Shown one piece after another: positions 10,398-21,084 of a stretch of 64,000 nucleotides of DNA. A model generated the notes under the pieces. That model saw only the letters and a program-made list of their open reading frames with translations. It was not told the origin of the DNA and did not search any database. A program made the translations under genes and the position numbers. How positions within the stretch are numbered: the first letter of the stretch is position 1; the number at the start of each line of letters is the position of its first letter. Source of the stretch: Megaustenia siamemsis (Eukaryota > Mollusca > Gastropoda > Stylommatophora > Ariophantidae); assembly GCA_032433765.1 (NCBI GenBank), contig JAVIAB010000059.1, positions 62,042,178 to 62,106,177 on the forward strand, given 5' to 3'.

Positions 10398-11506
10398 TAC
10401 GTTGAATGTCTTCACATCTAACACACTACAAGATATTTTTTGTTGTCATCTTTCTTTCCTCACTTGCATTTCAACGTCGAGTCTGCGGTCTTTTGCTCTT
10501 CTGATGGCTTTTCCAACTTTTATGTTTCTTAGTATTTCTAATATTCCATCAATCCATCTTTTGCTATTATGCTGGCTTCTTCTACTGTTATGTTTCCTAG
10601 TGTTTCTAATATTCCAATAATCCATCTTTTCTTCTTCTGCTGGCTTCTCCTACTGTTATGTTTCCTAGTGTTTCTAATATTCCAATAATCCATCTTTTCT
10701 TCTTCTGCTGGCTTCTCCTACTGTTATATTTCATAATGTTTCTAATATTCCAATAATCCATCTTTGCTTCTTCTGCTGGCTTCTCCTACTGTTATATTTC
10801 ATAATGTTTTTAATATTCCAATAATCCATCTTTTCTTCTTCTGCTGGTTTCTCCTACTGTTGTATTTCATAATGTTTTTAATATTCCAATAATCCATCTT
10901 TTGCTCTTCTGCTGGCATCCGCTACTGTTATATTTCATAATGTTTTTAATATTCCAATAATCCATCATTTGCTCTTCTGCTGGCATCCGCTACTGTTATA
11001 TTTCATAATGTTTTTAATATTCCAATAATCCATCTTTTGCTGGCTTCTCCTACTGTTATGTTCCTAGTGTTTCTAATATATTACACCAATCCATCTTTTT
11101 TTGTGTGTCGGCCCTTTGGGGTCGGTTTTCTTGCAACACTTTTTGAAGACTCGTTGTATTGTGTTTTGATATTTCTGTCTCGTATTTATCACGTGGCCAA
11201 ATCATTTTATCTGTTGTTTCTTTATGTATTCTAAGGCAAAAATAATTCCTAACGTTTTTTCACAGTTCTTAATTTGTAATCATATCTCGCAGGCTGTTTC
11301 CTATAAGCGTCTAACATATTTCATTTCGGTAGCAGCTATTATTCTTGTTGTACTTGAGTCTAGCGTCCTGCTCTCGTGTTGGTTGTACAATGTTGGAATT
11401 AATATTGTATTTTAAAGTGCTCGGTTTGCCTATAGTGTAATTTCCCTGTTGAACAGCATTGGTAACAGTTGTCCGATGATTTAACAAGCTTTGTTACATC
11501 TTGAGT
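10398..11506 (-). mobile_element. LINE C-terminus with tandem expansion, unit X copy 2
   Basis: Duplicate of 2110-3218 including the units of about 70 bp (about 10523-11078). Confidence 0.75.
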
Positions 11507-12110
11507 CTATTTAGCTGCTTGTGAATTATTATTCTTTGTCATTGGACTTCCATTTTTTTCATTTGGTATTCTATCTCTTCTTGTGTTGTTTGTTACTTTT
11601 CTCAAGCATCGCATCTCACATGTATTGATCTTTCTTAAATGTGATTTAGAAAGGGTCCATGTTTGACTTTCATAGCACAAAGTTGGTATGAAGATGCTAT
11701 TTATCATTTGTTGTTTAGCTGGTATAGAAATGTTTGGATGTCTTAACAATGGTGAAAGCTGGTATGTGAAAGCATTTGCTTTTTGTATTCTCATGTCAAT
11801 TTCTCTGTCTAGTTTTCCATCTTCTGTGAACATTGTGCCTAAATACTTGAATTCCTCTACTTGTTTTATTTCTTTGTCTTTGATCTTGATGTTTAATGGG
11901 TGTCTTAATTTGCTTATTCTTATAGTCTCTGTTTTTGCTGTGTTAATTTTCATACTGTAGTTTGTGCAGCTTTTATCTAAAGATGTTAAATGCTGTTGTA
12001 GCAGGTTTTCATCCTCATATATTAGGCATTTGTCATCTGCGAAGAGTAGCTCATTGATGTTGGAGTTTTCTACCTCTATGTTATTATTTGATTTGTCCTT
12101 GTTGTTGGTA
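11507..12110 (-). pseudogene. LINE RT fragment, unit X copy 2 (truncated)
   Basis: Duplicate of the 3' part of the 3219-3929 frame (from the FADD region to the stop). It is cut at about 12110 by the junction with unit Z, so the VRQGCVLSP motif is lost. Confidence 0.85.
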
Positions 12111-12890
12111 AATAGGTAATATTGTTGCTAGGAACTGGTGAACAAATGTCGACAAATAACATACATTTGTATTGAGCAACGTCACTAATAAGAATTGTAT
12201 TGAGCAGCAATCTGTCGACCTGCTTGACCGTCCGTCTGTCTGTCTGTCCGTCCATAGTCTATCTGTCTGCCTGCCTGTCCGTCTATTTGCTTGTCTGTCC
12301 GTTAGTTTGCCTGTATGTCAGTCCATCTGCTTGTTCGTTCGTCCGTCCGGCCGTCTGTCTGTCCGTCCGTCTGCCTGTCTGTCTATTGTCCGTTCGTCTG
12401 TCTGTCTGCCCGTCCGTCTACCTCTCAGTCCACTATCCGTTCGTCTGTTTGTCATTGTCTATCATCGTTTTCAATTGTCGACATTTTACAGCACCCGCCG
12501 CACAGGCCCAATCTGGCACCTTGCGACTTCTTGCTGTTTCCTAAGTTGAAGGAACACCACAAATGACACCGATACACTTCTGCCAATGAGACGCATGCGG
12601 CTGTGGGTATCTGATCCTGGAAGAAGACATTTGATTTCCTCCTCGACTGGATGGAGCAACTTGTCTAACGATGACGTTTATGCCTTGACCGATTTAGTGA
12701 CCACATTGACAAATAATGACATTTCCACGCGAAAGACATTCCAAGCTTTCACAAAATGTACAGCTTTCTTGTGTATCTTGCACATTAATGTTATCATCCC
12801 CGGAGAGGTAACACTATCAACCCCCATAGCATATTTAAGGTTTCCTCAAAGTGTTGTCTAAGTATTTATGCTCAAAAAGGCCAACGAGGA
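12111..12890. repeat. Unit Z, copy 2
   Basis: A second copy of 7495-8287, with several substitutions and a deletion in the TGTC-rich array. It is followed by a third, partial copy of unit X. Confidence 0.88.
12481..12720 (+). pseudogene. Mariner transposase C-terminal remnant, copy 2
   Basis: Reads LQHPPHRPNLAPCDFLLFPK and on to KEHHK, then a stop, then a FLLDWMEQLV block in another frame. The catalytic D is retained. Better preserved than the copy at 7876, but 5'-truncated and broken. Confidence 0.8.
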
Positions 12891-13456
12891 AATTCTCAAA
12901 CACAAAAAGAGAACTCATAAAAAACGTCAGAGAGAAATAATCGACATTTTTCTGGCACATCATGAGAAGAGAAAAGTTGGAATACTCGGTTACAGCAGGC
13001 AAAATACAGAGAAAGGGGGATTTCAGAAATAAAGAGAGAAGATACTGGATAGTTTGATGGTATGGCACGGAAAATAGTCAACTATAGAATTGATACGATG
13101 CACTGAAGACAGAGAATTGCAGAAGGCCACGTTATCAGACTACTGGACTACAAAGGACAAGAGGTAGGGTTCGATCCCAACCGACGGCTTCCGTTTCACC
13201 CAGCCTTTAATGGGTACCGGATTTTTTTCTGGGAAAGTAAAGCGGCACGGGCGTAATACCGACCACATTACCCCAAAAATCATGTGCCGAAGTTCTGTAA
13301 AATTTATGGTCACTAACACCATATTCCTTATGTGCCACTTGGCGTGACGGGGATACTTTTTCTTTTTTACGTTATCAGACTAATCAATATATCACAATTT
13401 AGGAGGCCCTTTGACAGAAAAGATCTAAGAATAATAAAGAACATGTACAGGCAACA
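12891..13456. repeat. Unit X, third partial copy
   Basis: Matches 1-560 and 8288-8848: LINE fragment, SINE with its target duplications, and LINE RT start. At about 13456 it parts from the other two copies. Here the RT reading frame continues (RQQTAAI), whereas in the other copies it is cut and replaced by a dispersed element. This copy therefore shows the ancestral arrangement. Confidence 0.88.
13143..13370 (+). mobile_element. SINE S1 in unit X copy 3
   Basis: Same insertion as 253-478, with GTTATCAGACTA at 13131-13142 and 13371-13382. Confidence 0.85.
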
Positions 13457-13603
13457 AACAGCGGCCATAATAACTGGAAATCGATTGGGAATTTTTAAAC
13501 AAATAAAACAGGGTGTTAGGCAAGGTTGTGTGCTGTCACCAGATTTGTTTAATATGTATAATGAGATTATTTTAAGATCCATAAGGGACATGCTTGGAAT
13601 ATC
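13383..13603 (+). pseudogene. LINE RT fragment (fingers to motif before YADD)
   Basis: The + frame reads DRKDLRIIKNMYRQQ, then TAAIITGNR, IKQGVRQGCVLSPDLFN and EIILRSI. Its likely continuation (ADDTVLIA) is at 13985. It is interrupted at 13603 by an opposite-strand LINE fragment. Confidence 0.85.
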
Positions 13604-13956
13604 AAATCTTCCTCTTCTTCTTTCCTTCCTCATCTGCCTTTCAGCGTCGAGGGGAGATATAATTTGCGGTCATTTGCTCTTCTTTTCGCCTCTGCTGCTT
13701 TTATGTTTCCTAGTGCTTCTAATATTCCATCGATCCACCTTTTTCGTGGTCGACCCTTGGATCTGGTGTTCTCACAACGTTTGTTGAAGGCTCGTTGTGT
13801 TGTGTTTTGATCTTTCTGCCTTGTCACGTGGCCAAACCATTTTATCTGTTGTTTCCTTATATATTCTATAGCGGGGGCTATTCCTAGCTTTTTTCTCAGT
13901 GCTTCATTTCTGATCTTATCTCTCAGACTGTTATGTCTCAGACTCTCGAACAAATC
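13604..13956 (-). mobile_element. LINE C-terminal fragment inserted in another LINE
   Basis: Clean minus frame with LRDKIRNEALRKKLG, QQIKWFGHVTRQKD, RAFNKRCENTRSKGRPRKRW, IDGILEALGN and LYLPSTLKGR, then a purine-rich tail (GAAGAAGAGGAAG). It splits an RT frame running the other way (13383-13603 and 13957-14390). Best preserved example of this 3' end in the window. Confidence 0.88.
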
Positions 13957-14395
13957 GAGGTGATAATATAAACAACCTCGAGAATGCTGATGATACAGTC
14001 TTAATCGCTAAGAGTGAAAATGAGTTGCAAGAAATGTTAGACATTATAGTGAAAGGAAGCAAAAATAAGGGCCTTAATAGTAAATAGACAAAAGTAATGG
14101 TAGCAACAAAGAAAAATACATTTTCGAATGCACAATAAATAAAAATGGAACAATATTAAAACAAGTAAATAAAAAGATCTACCTTTACGATAGTAAATAC
14201 CATAATAACACTACTGGTGTATCTCGTGGGGCTCACTATAGAATCAGAGGGATAAAGGCCGCTTGGTCAATGCAGTCGCCACGACGTGTGAGACTGAAGA
14301 ACAAGTAAACGAATTTTAAAGCTCAAACAGGTAAGTGAATTTAAATATCTGGGAACAATATTAATCTTAGATGGAAGATGTACATATGTTGTACT
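13957..14395 (+). pseudogene. LINE RT palm fragment, interrupted
   Basis: The + strand reads NADDTVLIAKSENELQEML, then KNKGLNSK and KVMVATKK; later QVSEFKYLGTI and LDGRC at 14330-14385. Between about 14205 and 14318 it is interrupted by element D3. Stops and frameshifts are present. Confidence 0.78.
14215..14305. repeat. Short dispersed element D3, copy 1
   Basis: About 85 bp similar to 51547-51632: GGGGCTCACTATAGAA vs GGGGCTCACGATATAAC, then GTATAAAGGCCGCTTCGTCAA-type sequence and a CAGTCG-CACGAC block. Here it breaks a LINE frame, so it behaves as an insertion. Class unknown. Confidence 0.55.
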
Positions 14396-14767
14396 GTAGT
14401 TGTTTGGCAAACCACTTGTTCAATTATGTAAAGCTATTGCGCCTCTAACGCACTTCCATTCCGTACAAGTCTGTTGGTCCGATAGTGTAAAGTGAAGACA
14501 TTGTCCGCTTCCCTGTGAATCTACACGTCAAACCTCTTGGCATCCCAGGGCACAAACCTTTTTTTTATTTTTTTTTCGCGTTTTATTTTTTTAATCACAT
14601 TTTATATATTCACCATTCACATCATAATACAATTTGAAAGTTGTTGTCTTACATGGGGTAAAGTGTAATGGTAGCCCTATAGCAATTATTTGTGACGAAT
14701 GAAGTGTTAGTGATTTTATTGCACCTCAACATTAGTTTAATAAGGTGGGGTGGTCTTATCTCGCTAT
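14396..14767. other. AT-rich unassigned sequence
   Basis: T- and A-rich runs; no supported gene or repeat. Confidence 0.4.
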
Positions 14768-14945
14768 CTTTCCTTCCCAGCGGTTATCTCTGGTACCAAT
14801 TTAAAGCGGCTGGGTGGACCCCGCGAGCCTTTCAGGTCGGAAAAAAAAAATATTGTCTCAACTAGTGTTTGAACCATGAACCTTCGGGTTAGCATGTGAA
14901 GTCACTAACCACCGGGTTCTCTAGGTTCTCTAACATAGGGTAAAA
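14768..14945 (-). mobile_element. Possible second tRNA-like SINE fragment
   Basis: The minus strand has an A-box-like stretch (GGTGGTTAGTGACTTCAC) and a B-box-like GGTTCATGGTTCAAAC, then GGTCCACCCAGCCGC. It is related in layout to S1 but clearly divergent. Confidence 0.45.
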
Positions 14946-14949
14946 AAAA

Positions 14950-15200
14950 AGTAAGCAATGAGCCCCGTCACGCCAAGTGGCGTATATGGAATATGGTGTT
15001 AGTGACCATAATTTGTACATACCTTCAGCACAAGATTTATGGGGTAATGTGGTCGGTATTACGCCCGTGCCGCTTTACTTTCCCAGAAAAATCCGGTACC
15101 CATTTAAGGCTTGGTGAACCCGGAAGCCGTCGGGTGGTATCGAACCCTACCTCTTGTCCTTTGTACCAGTTCACTAACCACTGAGCTATCGCGGCTTCCA
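14950..15200 (-). mobile_element. SINE S1, full-length copy
   Basis: In minus orientation it begins AGCCGCGATAGCTCAGTGGTT (A box), has the B box GGTTCGATACC and the conserved 3' body, and ends in GGCTCATTGCTTACTTT. Confidence 0.88.
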
Positions 15201-16123
15201 ACGATCAATATACCAACCTTGAAAAGTAGCGGAGCAGATATGGGGACGTTGCAAGGCTACCTCATGAAAGCAAACTAACAAACACCACGACTATAAATGC
15301 TGTTCTGAAGTTTGTTTTTCTTTCATATAAATTATGATCACTTATACCGCTCATTATAATGATAAGTTTAACATAAAAAAGGAAATGTCTGACGTGTTAA
15401 CAACAATAACGCATGAAACTGGGAAAAGTGCTGACTGGGTCCTGACAGTGAGGTACATCATGAAAGATGTGGGTATAATGTGCTAAAGGAATGTCGAAAT
15501 GCATAAAAGAACCAGATAGGCATCTCGTTTACTCCAGTAGCTGCTGAGGGAATATGCGGTTCGGCAATAACATCGCAGATAATTTTGAAACACAATCAGT
15601 GTAGTTAATTGATACGTTTTTGGCAAACTATTAATCAATCCAGTGTAAATTAATGTACATTATAGTGTTGCATTATTTATTGCCCACCATTATGAAGATA
15701 TTCTAAGCAGATAACAACGTTTATGTTACAATCTGTTACATGGCCACACACTAGATGGAATTGAAAGTAGATTGACATTGTATAGTTAGTTTCCGCTCAA
15801 AATTGTGAAGTAAAAGCATGTTGGAATAATTAAATATAAACCATTTATTGTATTTAATAATTTCATGCATTATTGCTCTTATTTATACTGTGAATACTTT
15901 ATCTATTATCATCATCGGGTGTTCTGCATAGAGACGGCTGTTACTTCTTTGAATGACGCCCTCTGGTGTGTGGCTCGTTGAGATTGGTCGTTGTTTCAGT
16001 TCATTTTGACAGTAACACGTTTATTCAAGGTGCATGTACCACTACTGCTTCCCTAGCGACCCTGACACTTGCCGTTTTCGTCTTGGTTACGTCATTAACC
16101 CAATGTAACACCTCTGAATTAGG
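15201..16123. other. Unique AT-rich sequence
   Basis: No LINE, SINE or tandem structure recognised and no convincing frame. A short open frame (15966-16304 region) runs into element D1 and is not conserved between D1 copies. Confidence 0.4.
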
Positions 16124-16445
16124 TTATGGAAGGCCCCGGTATCACTGCAAACGAATTAAAATCCATAATTGCTCAACCGCCCATGCCAGCGTAATCATCC
16201 GAATGAATATCTCATCTCCCAAACAAAGAAAGGTAACCGTAGTCCCAATCGTAGCAGTCTCAGCACACTGCAAAAGACATAAGGCGAAACCGCGCAGAAA
16301 GTGAACACAGCCAACTGTTCCCTGTCATACGATATCATCATTCATCGTAAACAATTGGAATATCGAAACATGATCAAAACGGATGAGACACACAGCTCAC
16401 GGTGTGCACATAGCACTTAACTCAGTAGCTCCTGCAACAAGCCGG
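16124..16445 (-). repeat. Dispersed element D1, reverse copy
   Basis: The reverse complement of the 3' part of D1 (AATTGCTCAACCGCCC, AAACCGCGCAGAAAGTGAAC, TCATACGATATCATCATTCATCG). It ends at the LINE fragment at 16445. Confidence 0.75.
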
Positions 16446-16770
16446 TACCTCTGAATGTTTCTAGTATTCCATTTATCCACCCATTTCTTGGTTAGCCTCT
16501 TGGTCTCATCATCATCATGTGCCTTATCGATTGGCGTAGGTGATCATGTCCCTCCACAATCTTCTATCCACAGTGCAACGTATCAGTTCTGTTGTTGACT
16601 GTTTTCCATGCCATGACACCAAGCTATCCAGTATTGTCTTTCTTTGTCGTCCGTGATCTCTTTTTCCTGTTATTTTGCCAGTTGTAACCAAGTATTCCAA
16701 CTTTCGTCTTCTCATGATGTGCCCGAAAAATGTTGATTGCTTCTTTCTGATGTTTTTTAAGAGCTCGGTT
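16446..16770 (-). mobile_element. LINE 3' fragments (two joined)
   Basis: 16446-16510 matches the WINGILET-type block. 16512-16770 reads MRRRKLEYLVTTGKITG, then RDHGRQR, SWHGKQSTTELIRCTVDRRL, WRDMITYANR and ends at a CAT repeat (GAT tail on the minus strand). Confidence 0.8.
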
Positions 16771-16924
16771 ACCGGTTATGGTCCCCACGCCGCGATGGCA
16801 GGCAGAGGATCTCATGTATAGAGACAATGACTGCGATCTCCGACTAGTACAGTCACTGCCAAGAAGGAAAGGAATTGCAAACTACCTTCTTATACTGCCT
16901 GGAATAATTAATTATGAACAATCA

Positions 16925-17185
16925 CAATCTTATATTTATAGCTAACGACGTTAATGGGGACTTCACTCTTGGTCTGGTGTTCTTGAATCGTGTGTTGAAT
17001 ACTCGTTGTATTAGATTACATTTGCTATGTCTTATCACATGCCTGAACCACTTGATCTGTTGTTGCTTTAACAAATGTAACACCTTTCTTGTTACTCTCT
17101 TCATAATCGATGAAGGACATTTCAATCGCCTTCTCTCCTGTGGGAACAATATCGAGAAGATGATCCAACAATTATAAACAAACAA
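16925..17185 (-). mobile_element. LINE C-terminal fragment
   Basis: Minus frame: CPSSIMKRVTRKVLHLLKQQ, QIKWFRHVIRHSKCN, VFNTRFKNTRPR. Diverged relative of the KWFGHVTRQKD family. Confidence 0.75.
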
Positions 17186-17234
17186 ATTTCCACTCGACCG
17201 CTAGTAAAGGCCGTATGTTATCTTGGTTGAGCTG

Positions 17235-17425
17235 TTCGATAATTGCCATTAAAATGGCGTTATGTGGACATAGATGCGATGTGTTGTGGTTTGCAGCAAA
17301 AGTTCTAATATTTGCACATTTCGACCCTAAACATCCGATTTCAGAATGCACTATTTGCCTTCTCTCTCGTCACTTGATCTGGTTGACTGAGTCTGTTCAT
17401 AGGAGAATCGCGGAGAGCTGAAGAA
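17235..17425. repeat. Dispersed element D2, degenerate copy
   Basis: Shares TGTGTTGTGGTTTGCAG, ATATTTGCACATTTCG and AACATCCGATTTCAG with the D2 copies at 5602 and 21880, but with many differences. Confidence 0.5.
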
Positions 17426-17429
17426 AGAT

Positions 17430-17885
17430 ATGGATAAGTTTAGCTCACTGGTCCCAGTATATCAGTCAACTATAAGTCACTGCCCGTCTACAGATATAAT
17501 GCTGACATCACATTTACCTCCCAGCACCGCCCTCCACCCCCCCCCCCCAATAAAATATTTAGCTCAGAACAAGATCATGCTCTTAAAAAAGGGCCCACGT
17601 GGTTACACTCAAGACCTGATTTATATACACCTCCCCTCCCTTTTAGAAGGCAAGTGTTCAGCATTCCTTTTCCTAAATTTAATTATTAGCTTTACTAACG
17701 CAGACGTTGAGAGCGCTAGTGACGTAGTGTTAACGCCCTTTCAAGGCGATTCTGAGGGTTCAAACACAGCTTTATGCCCTCCAGTCGAAAAACCTGAAAA
17801 TGAAATGAGTACCTTACTCACTGAGCTGGGAAAAAGTAATGACAGCAGGGAGAAGCACTGGCCCCTTCTCATCTTGGTGGTGTGA
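17430..17885 (+). CDS. Unassigned 151-codon ORF, probably spurious
   Basis: An ATG-initiated frame in a non-repetitive stretch. It has a proline-rich patch, a hydrophobic stretch (SAFLFLNLIISF) and an acidic second half. No domain is recognised and there are no flanking splice or poly(A) cues. Could be chance in C-rich sequence or a fragment of an unknown repeat. Confidence 0.15.
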   Translation: MDKFSSLVPVYQSTISHCPSTDIMLTSHLPPSTALHPPPPIKYLAQNKIMLLKKGPRGYTQDLIYIHLPSLLEGKCSAFLFLNLIISFTNADVESASDVVLTPFQGDSEGSNTALCPPVEKPENEMSTLLTELGKSNDSREKHWPLLILVV

Positions 17886-18112
17886 TCTAGATCAGTGAAA
17901 TATTCTATTACTCCTCTATGACGCGTGTCACATGATATTTCTCATTAAATCGGACTTTTGTTGTAATGTTATAATGACACTTTATACATTATATTTGTTT
18001 ATTTTTGTTTAAATTATTTCCTTAAGTTTAATTGTCTGAAATGAAATGCAACAAGCGAACAACTTAATAATGAACGTTAATAGTTCAGGCTTCAAGAAAG
18101 TTGTAAAAAGTA
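17886..18112. other. AT-rich spacer
   Basis: No feature recognised. Confidence 0.4.
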
Positions 18113-18366
18113 AGTAAAGTGCCCCCGTCACACCAAGTGGCGTATAGGGAATATGGTGTTAGTGACCATAAATTTTACAGACCTTTCCGCACATGATTTT
18201 TGGGGTAATGTGGTCGGTATTACGCTCGGGCAGCTTTACTTTCCCAGAAAAAAATCAGGTACCTATTTAAGGCTGGGTGAACCGGGAAGCCGTCGGTTGA
18301 AATCGAACACCTACCGCTAATCCTTTGTAGACCAGTTCACTAACCACTGCTCTATCGCGGATCCCA
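18113..18366 (-). mobile_element. SINE S1, near full-length
   Basis: The minus strand has GATCCGCGATAGAGCAGTGGTTAG, a mutated B box and the full 3' body ending ACTTGGTGTGACGGGGG then a CACTTTACTTACTTTTTAC tail. Confidence 0.88.
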
Positions 18367-18699
18367 AGAAAGTACTACTGACTAATTTATATTATTTTGG
18401 CTTTATAAATAATATTTATACAGAGAATATCCACGTGAAAGTGCAATACATTTTTAGTAAAAATTCACCAAACTATGAAACTTGTTAAGTTTAATTTCAC
18501 AAAAATTCACTTACTTTAAATGAAAGTTGAATCAATATGTGATGTTCCAATTAAGCCAGACTTATCACTTGGCTGGGTAGGTTGACTGTAGCTTATTTTT
18601 TATTTTTGAACTAAGCTCGGCTACCACCTACTCAAACTTATCACCTAAGCAACTACATATTGTTAATGACGGATGATTACACGTCAGCTAGGCAGAAGT
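18367..18699. other. AT-rich unassigned sequence
   Basis: No feature recognised. Confidence 0.4.
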
Positions 18700-19345
18700 T
18701 GGGGTACCGGATTTTTTTCTCAGAAAGTCAAGCGGCACGGGCGTAATACCGGCCACATTACTCCAACAACCATGTGCTGAAAGTCTGTAAAATTTATGGT
18801 CACTAACACCTAAATTTATGTCAATAGAAATGAGAAAGAGAGTTCATCGGTGCTATATAGAACCAATTCTGACCTATGGAAGCGAATCATGGACAGTAGA
18901 CAAACAAGTGAAAAGACGATTAGAGGCCACAGAGATGAGATTTCTCAGAAGAATGTTGAAAGTTCCCTGGACAGCTAAAAAGACCAATGAGGAAGTTCTC
19001 AAAGAGGCCAACACAAAAAGGGAGCTCCTAAAAAACATCAGAAAGAAACAATCAACATTTTCCGGGCACATCATGAGATGAAGAAAGTTGGAATACTTGG
19101 TTACAACTGGCAAAATAAAAGGAAAGAGAGATCGCGGTCGACAAAAAAAGAAAATACTGCATAACTTGTTGTCATGGCATGGAAAACAGTCAACAACAGA
19201 ACTGATATTATGCACTGTAGATAGAAGATTATAGAAGGACATGATCGCCTACGCCAACCGGTATGGCACGTGATGATGATGATGAAGACCATACTCCTTA
19301 TGCGCCACTTAGCGTGATGGGAGCTCTTTACTTTTATTTTACTTT
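18700..19345 (+). mobile_element. SINE S1 3' body split by a LINE insertion
   Basis: 18700-18810 carries S1 sequence from GGGGTACCGGA to CACTAACACC. It resumes at about 19286 with ATACTCCTTATGCGCCACTTAGCGTGATGG and the TTTACTTTT tail. The intervening 475 bp is the LINE 3' end listed next. Confidence 0.8.
18811..19285 (+). mobile_element. LINE 3' end with GAT-repeat tail
   Basis: Frame: MSIEMRKRVHRCYIEPILTY, ESWTVDKQ, RRLEATEMRFLRRMLKVPW, TAKKTNEEVLKEA, RKLEYLVTTGKIKG, STTELILCTVDRRL, AYANRYGT, then GATGATGATGATG. It is a 5'-truncated insertion into the SINE. Internal stops show it is dead. Confidence 0.88.
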
Positions 19346-19706
19346 GCAGAAGTTGGGGAATCGAATAGAATCTAGAACCTTCTAGTAGTGAAAATGACTT
19401 CCTCTATAATATTGAAATCATATTCCTTACACCCCCTCCCCCATTCTCTGCTAATAAATGCTGTTAATGTTCTAGACCCGCATCGGCCGCCGGTTATCTT
19501 GGCGATCTCCCAAAATGGTCTTCGTTGTAGGAGCCTGAACAAATGTATATAAGATATGAGTGGCTCCTTTATTGAGTATACAGCAGCTGGTGAGAACTCT
19601 TGTGGACGTGTCGACTATCACTGAAGAAGTCAAGAACAGAGTAAATATACAGGAGAATGGTATGTTTCATCTCTAAATTGTACTTGTGCCACATATATAG
19701 TGTTAC

Positions 19707-19712
<6 letters not shown>
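19346..19712. other. Unassigned sequence
   Basis: No feature recognised before the TA repeat. Confidence 0.4.
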
Positions 19713-19753
<41 letters not shown>

Positions 19754-19767
19754 TATATATATATAAT

Positions 19768-19816
<49 letters not shown>
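19713..19816. repeat. (TA)n microsatellite
   Basis: About 100 bp of TA dinucleotides with a few breaks. The YIYIYI frame is an artefact. Confidence 0.95.
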
Positions 19817-19818
<2 letters not shown>

Positions 19819-20655
19819 TGATGGCAAGGATCTGCGAATCATAAAAAAACATGTACTAGCAACAAACAGCAGCTGTACGAATTAACAACCAAACAGGACA
19901 ATTTTATTTAATAAAACAGGGAGTCAGACAAGGCTGTGTTCTGTCGCCGGAATTGTTTTCACTTTACAGCGAAAATATTATGAGATCAATAGTAGACAAA
20001 AAAAGGAATTGAAGTCAACGGTCACAACATAAATAATTTGCGATATGCGGATGACACAGTCCTAATAGCAGAGACAGAGAATGAACTACAAGAAATGATA
20101 GACATAATAGTAAAAGAAAGCAACAAGAAAGGTCTCAGTCTGAATAGTAAGAAAACAGAAGTAATGGTTATATCGAAGAAACAATCACCACCATCATGCA
20201 GCATAAAAATAAACGAGACAAATCTGAAACAAGTGCAACATTTCAAATACTTGGGCACAATAATAACATCAGATGGGAGATGCCCCACAGAAATAAAAAG
20301 CAGAATAGTTCAGGCCAAAATAGCATTTCAGAAAATGAAAAAATATCTTATGCAACAAATCTATGTCAATAGAAATGAGAAAGAGAGTTAATCGGTGCTA
20401 TATAGAACCAATTCTGACCTATGGAAGCGAATCATGGACAGTAGACAAACAAATGAAACGACGATAAGAGGCTACAGAGATGAGAATCATCAAAATAAAA
20501 AGAAAAAGAGATCGCGGGCGACAAAGAGAGAAAATACTAGATAGCTTGGTGTCATGGCATGGAAAACAGTCAACAACAGAACTGATACGATGCACTGTAG
20601 ATAGAAGATTGTGGAGGGACATGATCGCCTACGCCAACCGGTACGGCACATGATG
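19817..20655 (+). pseudogene. LINE RT to 3' end, internally deleted
   Basis: The + strand has a decayed VRQGCVLSP region (about 19920-19950), then an open stretch YADDTVLIAETENELQEMID, KGLSLNSKKTEVMVISKKQ and HFKYLGTIITSDGRCPTEIK. The C-terminal block follows (RCYIEPILTYGSESWTVD). Compared with 18811-19285, about 150 bp between RLEATEMR and the RDRGRQREKILDSL block is missing. Ends WRDMIAYANRYGT then GATGATGA. Confidence 0.87.
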
Positions 20656-21084
20656 ATGAGCGCCATCAAACCATATTCTCTTTACATGTCTTGTATCATT
20701 TTGTTATTGGTGAAACTTAATACCTTGTTCAATTATCTAAAAATTCATATATAATATGTTATATGTTAGATAAATATAAATATGTAGATTGATTCTTAAA
20801 ACCATGAACAATTTGGTCACTGAAATCTCTTCCGATTCGTCGATAAAAAGCTTCCGTACAGAAAGAGTTAAAACAAAACGTCCACAATTTCCACGTAATG
20901 CCGCTAAGGTCCACTAAAATATTGACTCATTATGTAAATCGTGATTAACTGTTAAACTGTACCTGTTGATAAGGCGTTATGTGTTGAGATGTTTTATTTA
21001 ATATTCAGAATAGAAATTATTCTACATTATCAATATTGTGTTCTACATTAGTTGACTGTATATCATTAACATCGGGTACCATCA
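20656..21084. other. AT-rich unassigned sequence
   Basis: No feature recognised. Confidence 0.4.

Larger units (their letters stand above)
8288..12110. repeat. Segmental duplication, copy 2 of unit X
   Basis: Near-identical to 1-3822, in the same order and orientation. At 12110 it joins directly to a second copy of unit Z, skipping the 3.7-kb segment (3823-7494) that follows the first copy. Sub-elements sit at about +8288: SINE 8540-8766, dispersed element 9413-9938, RNase H fragment 9943-10378, LINE C-terminus with minisatellite 10398-11528, RT fragment 11507-12110. Confidence 0.93.
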
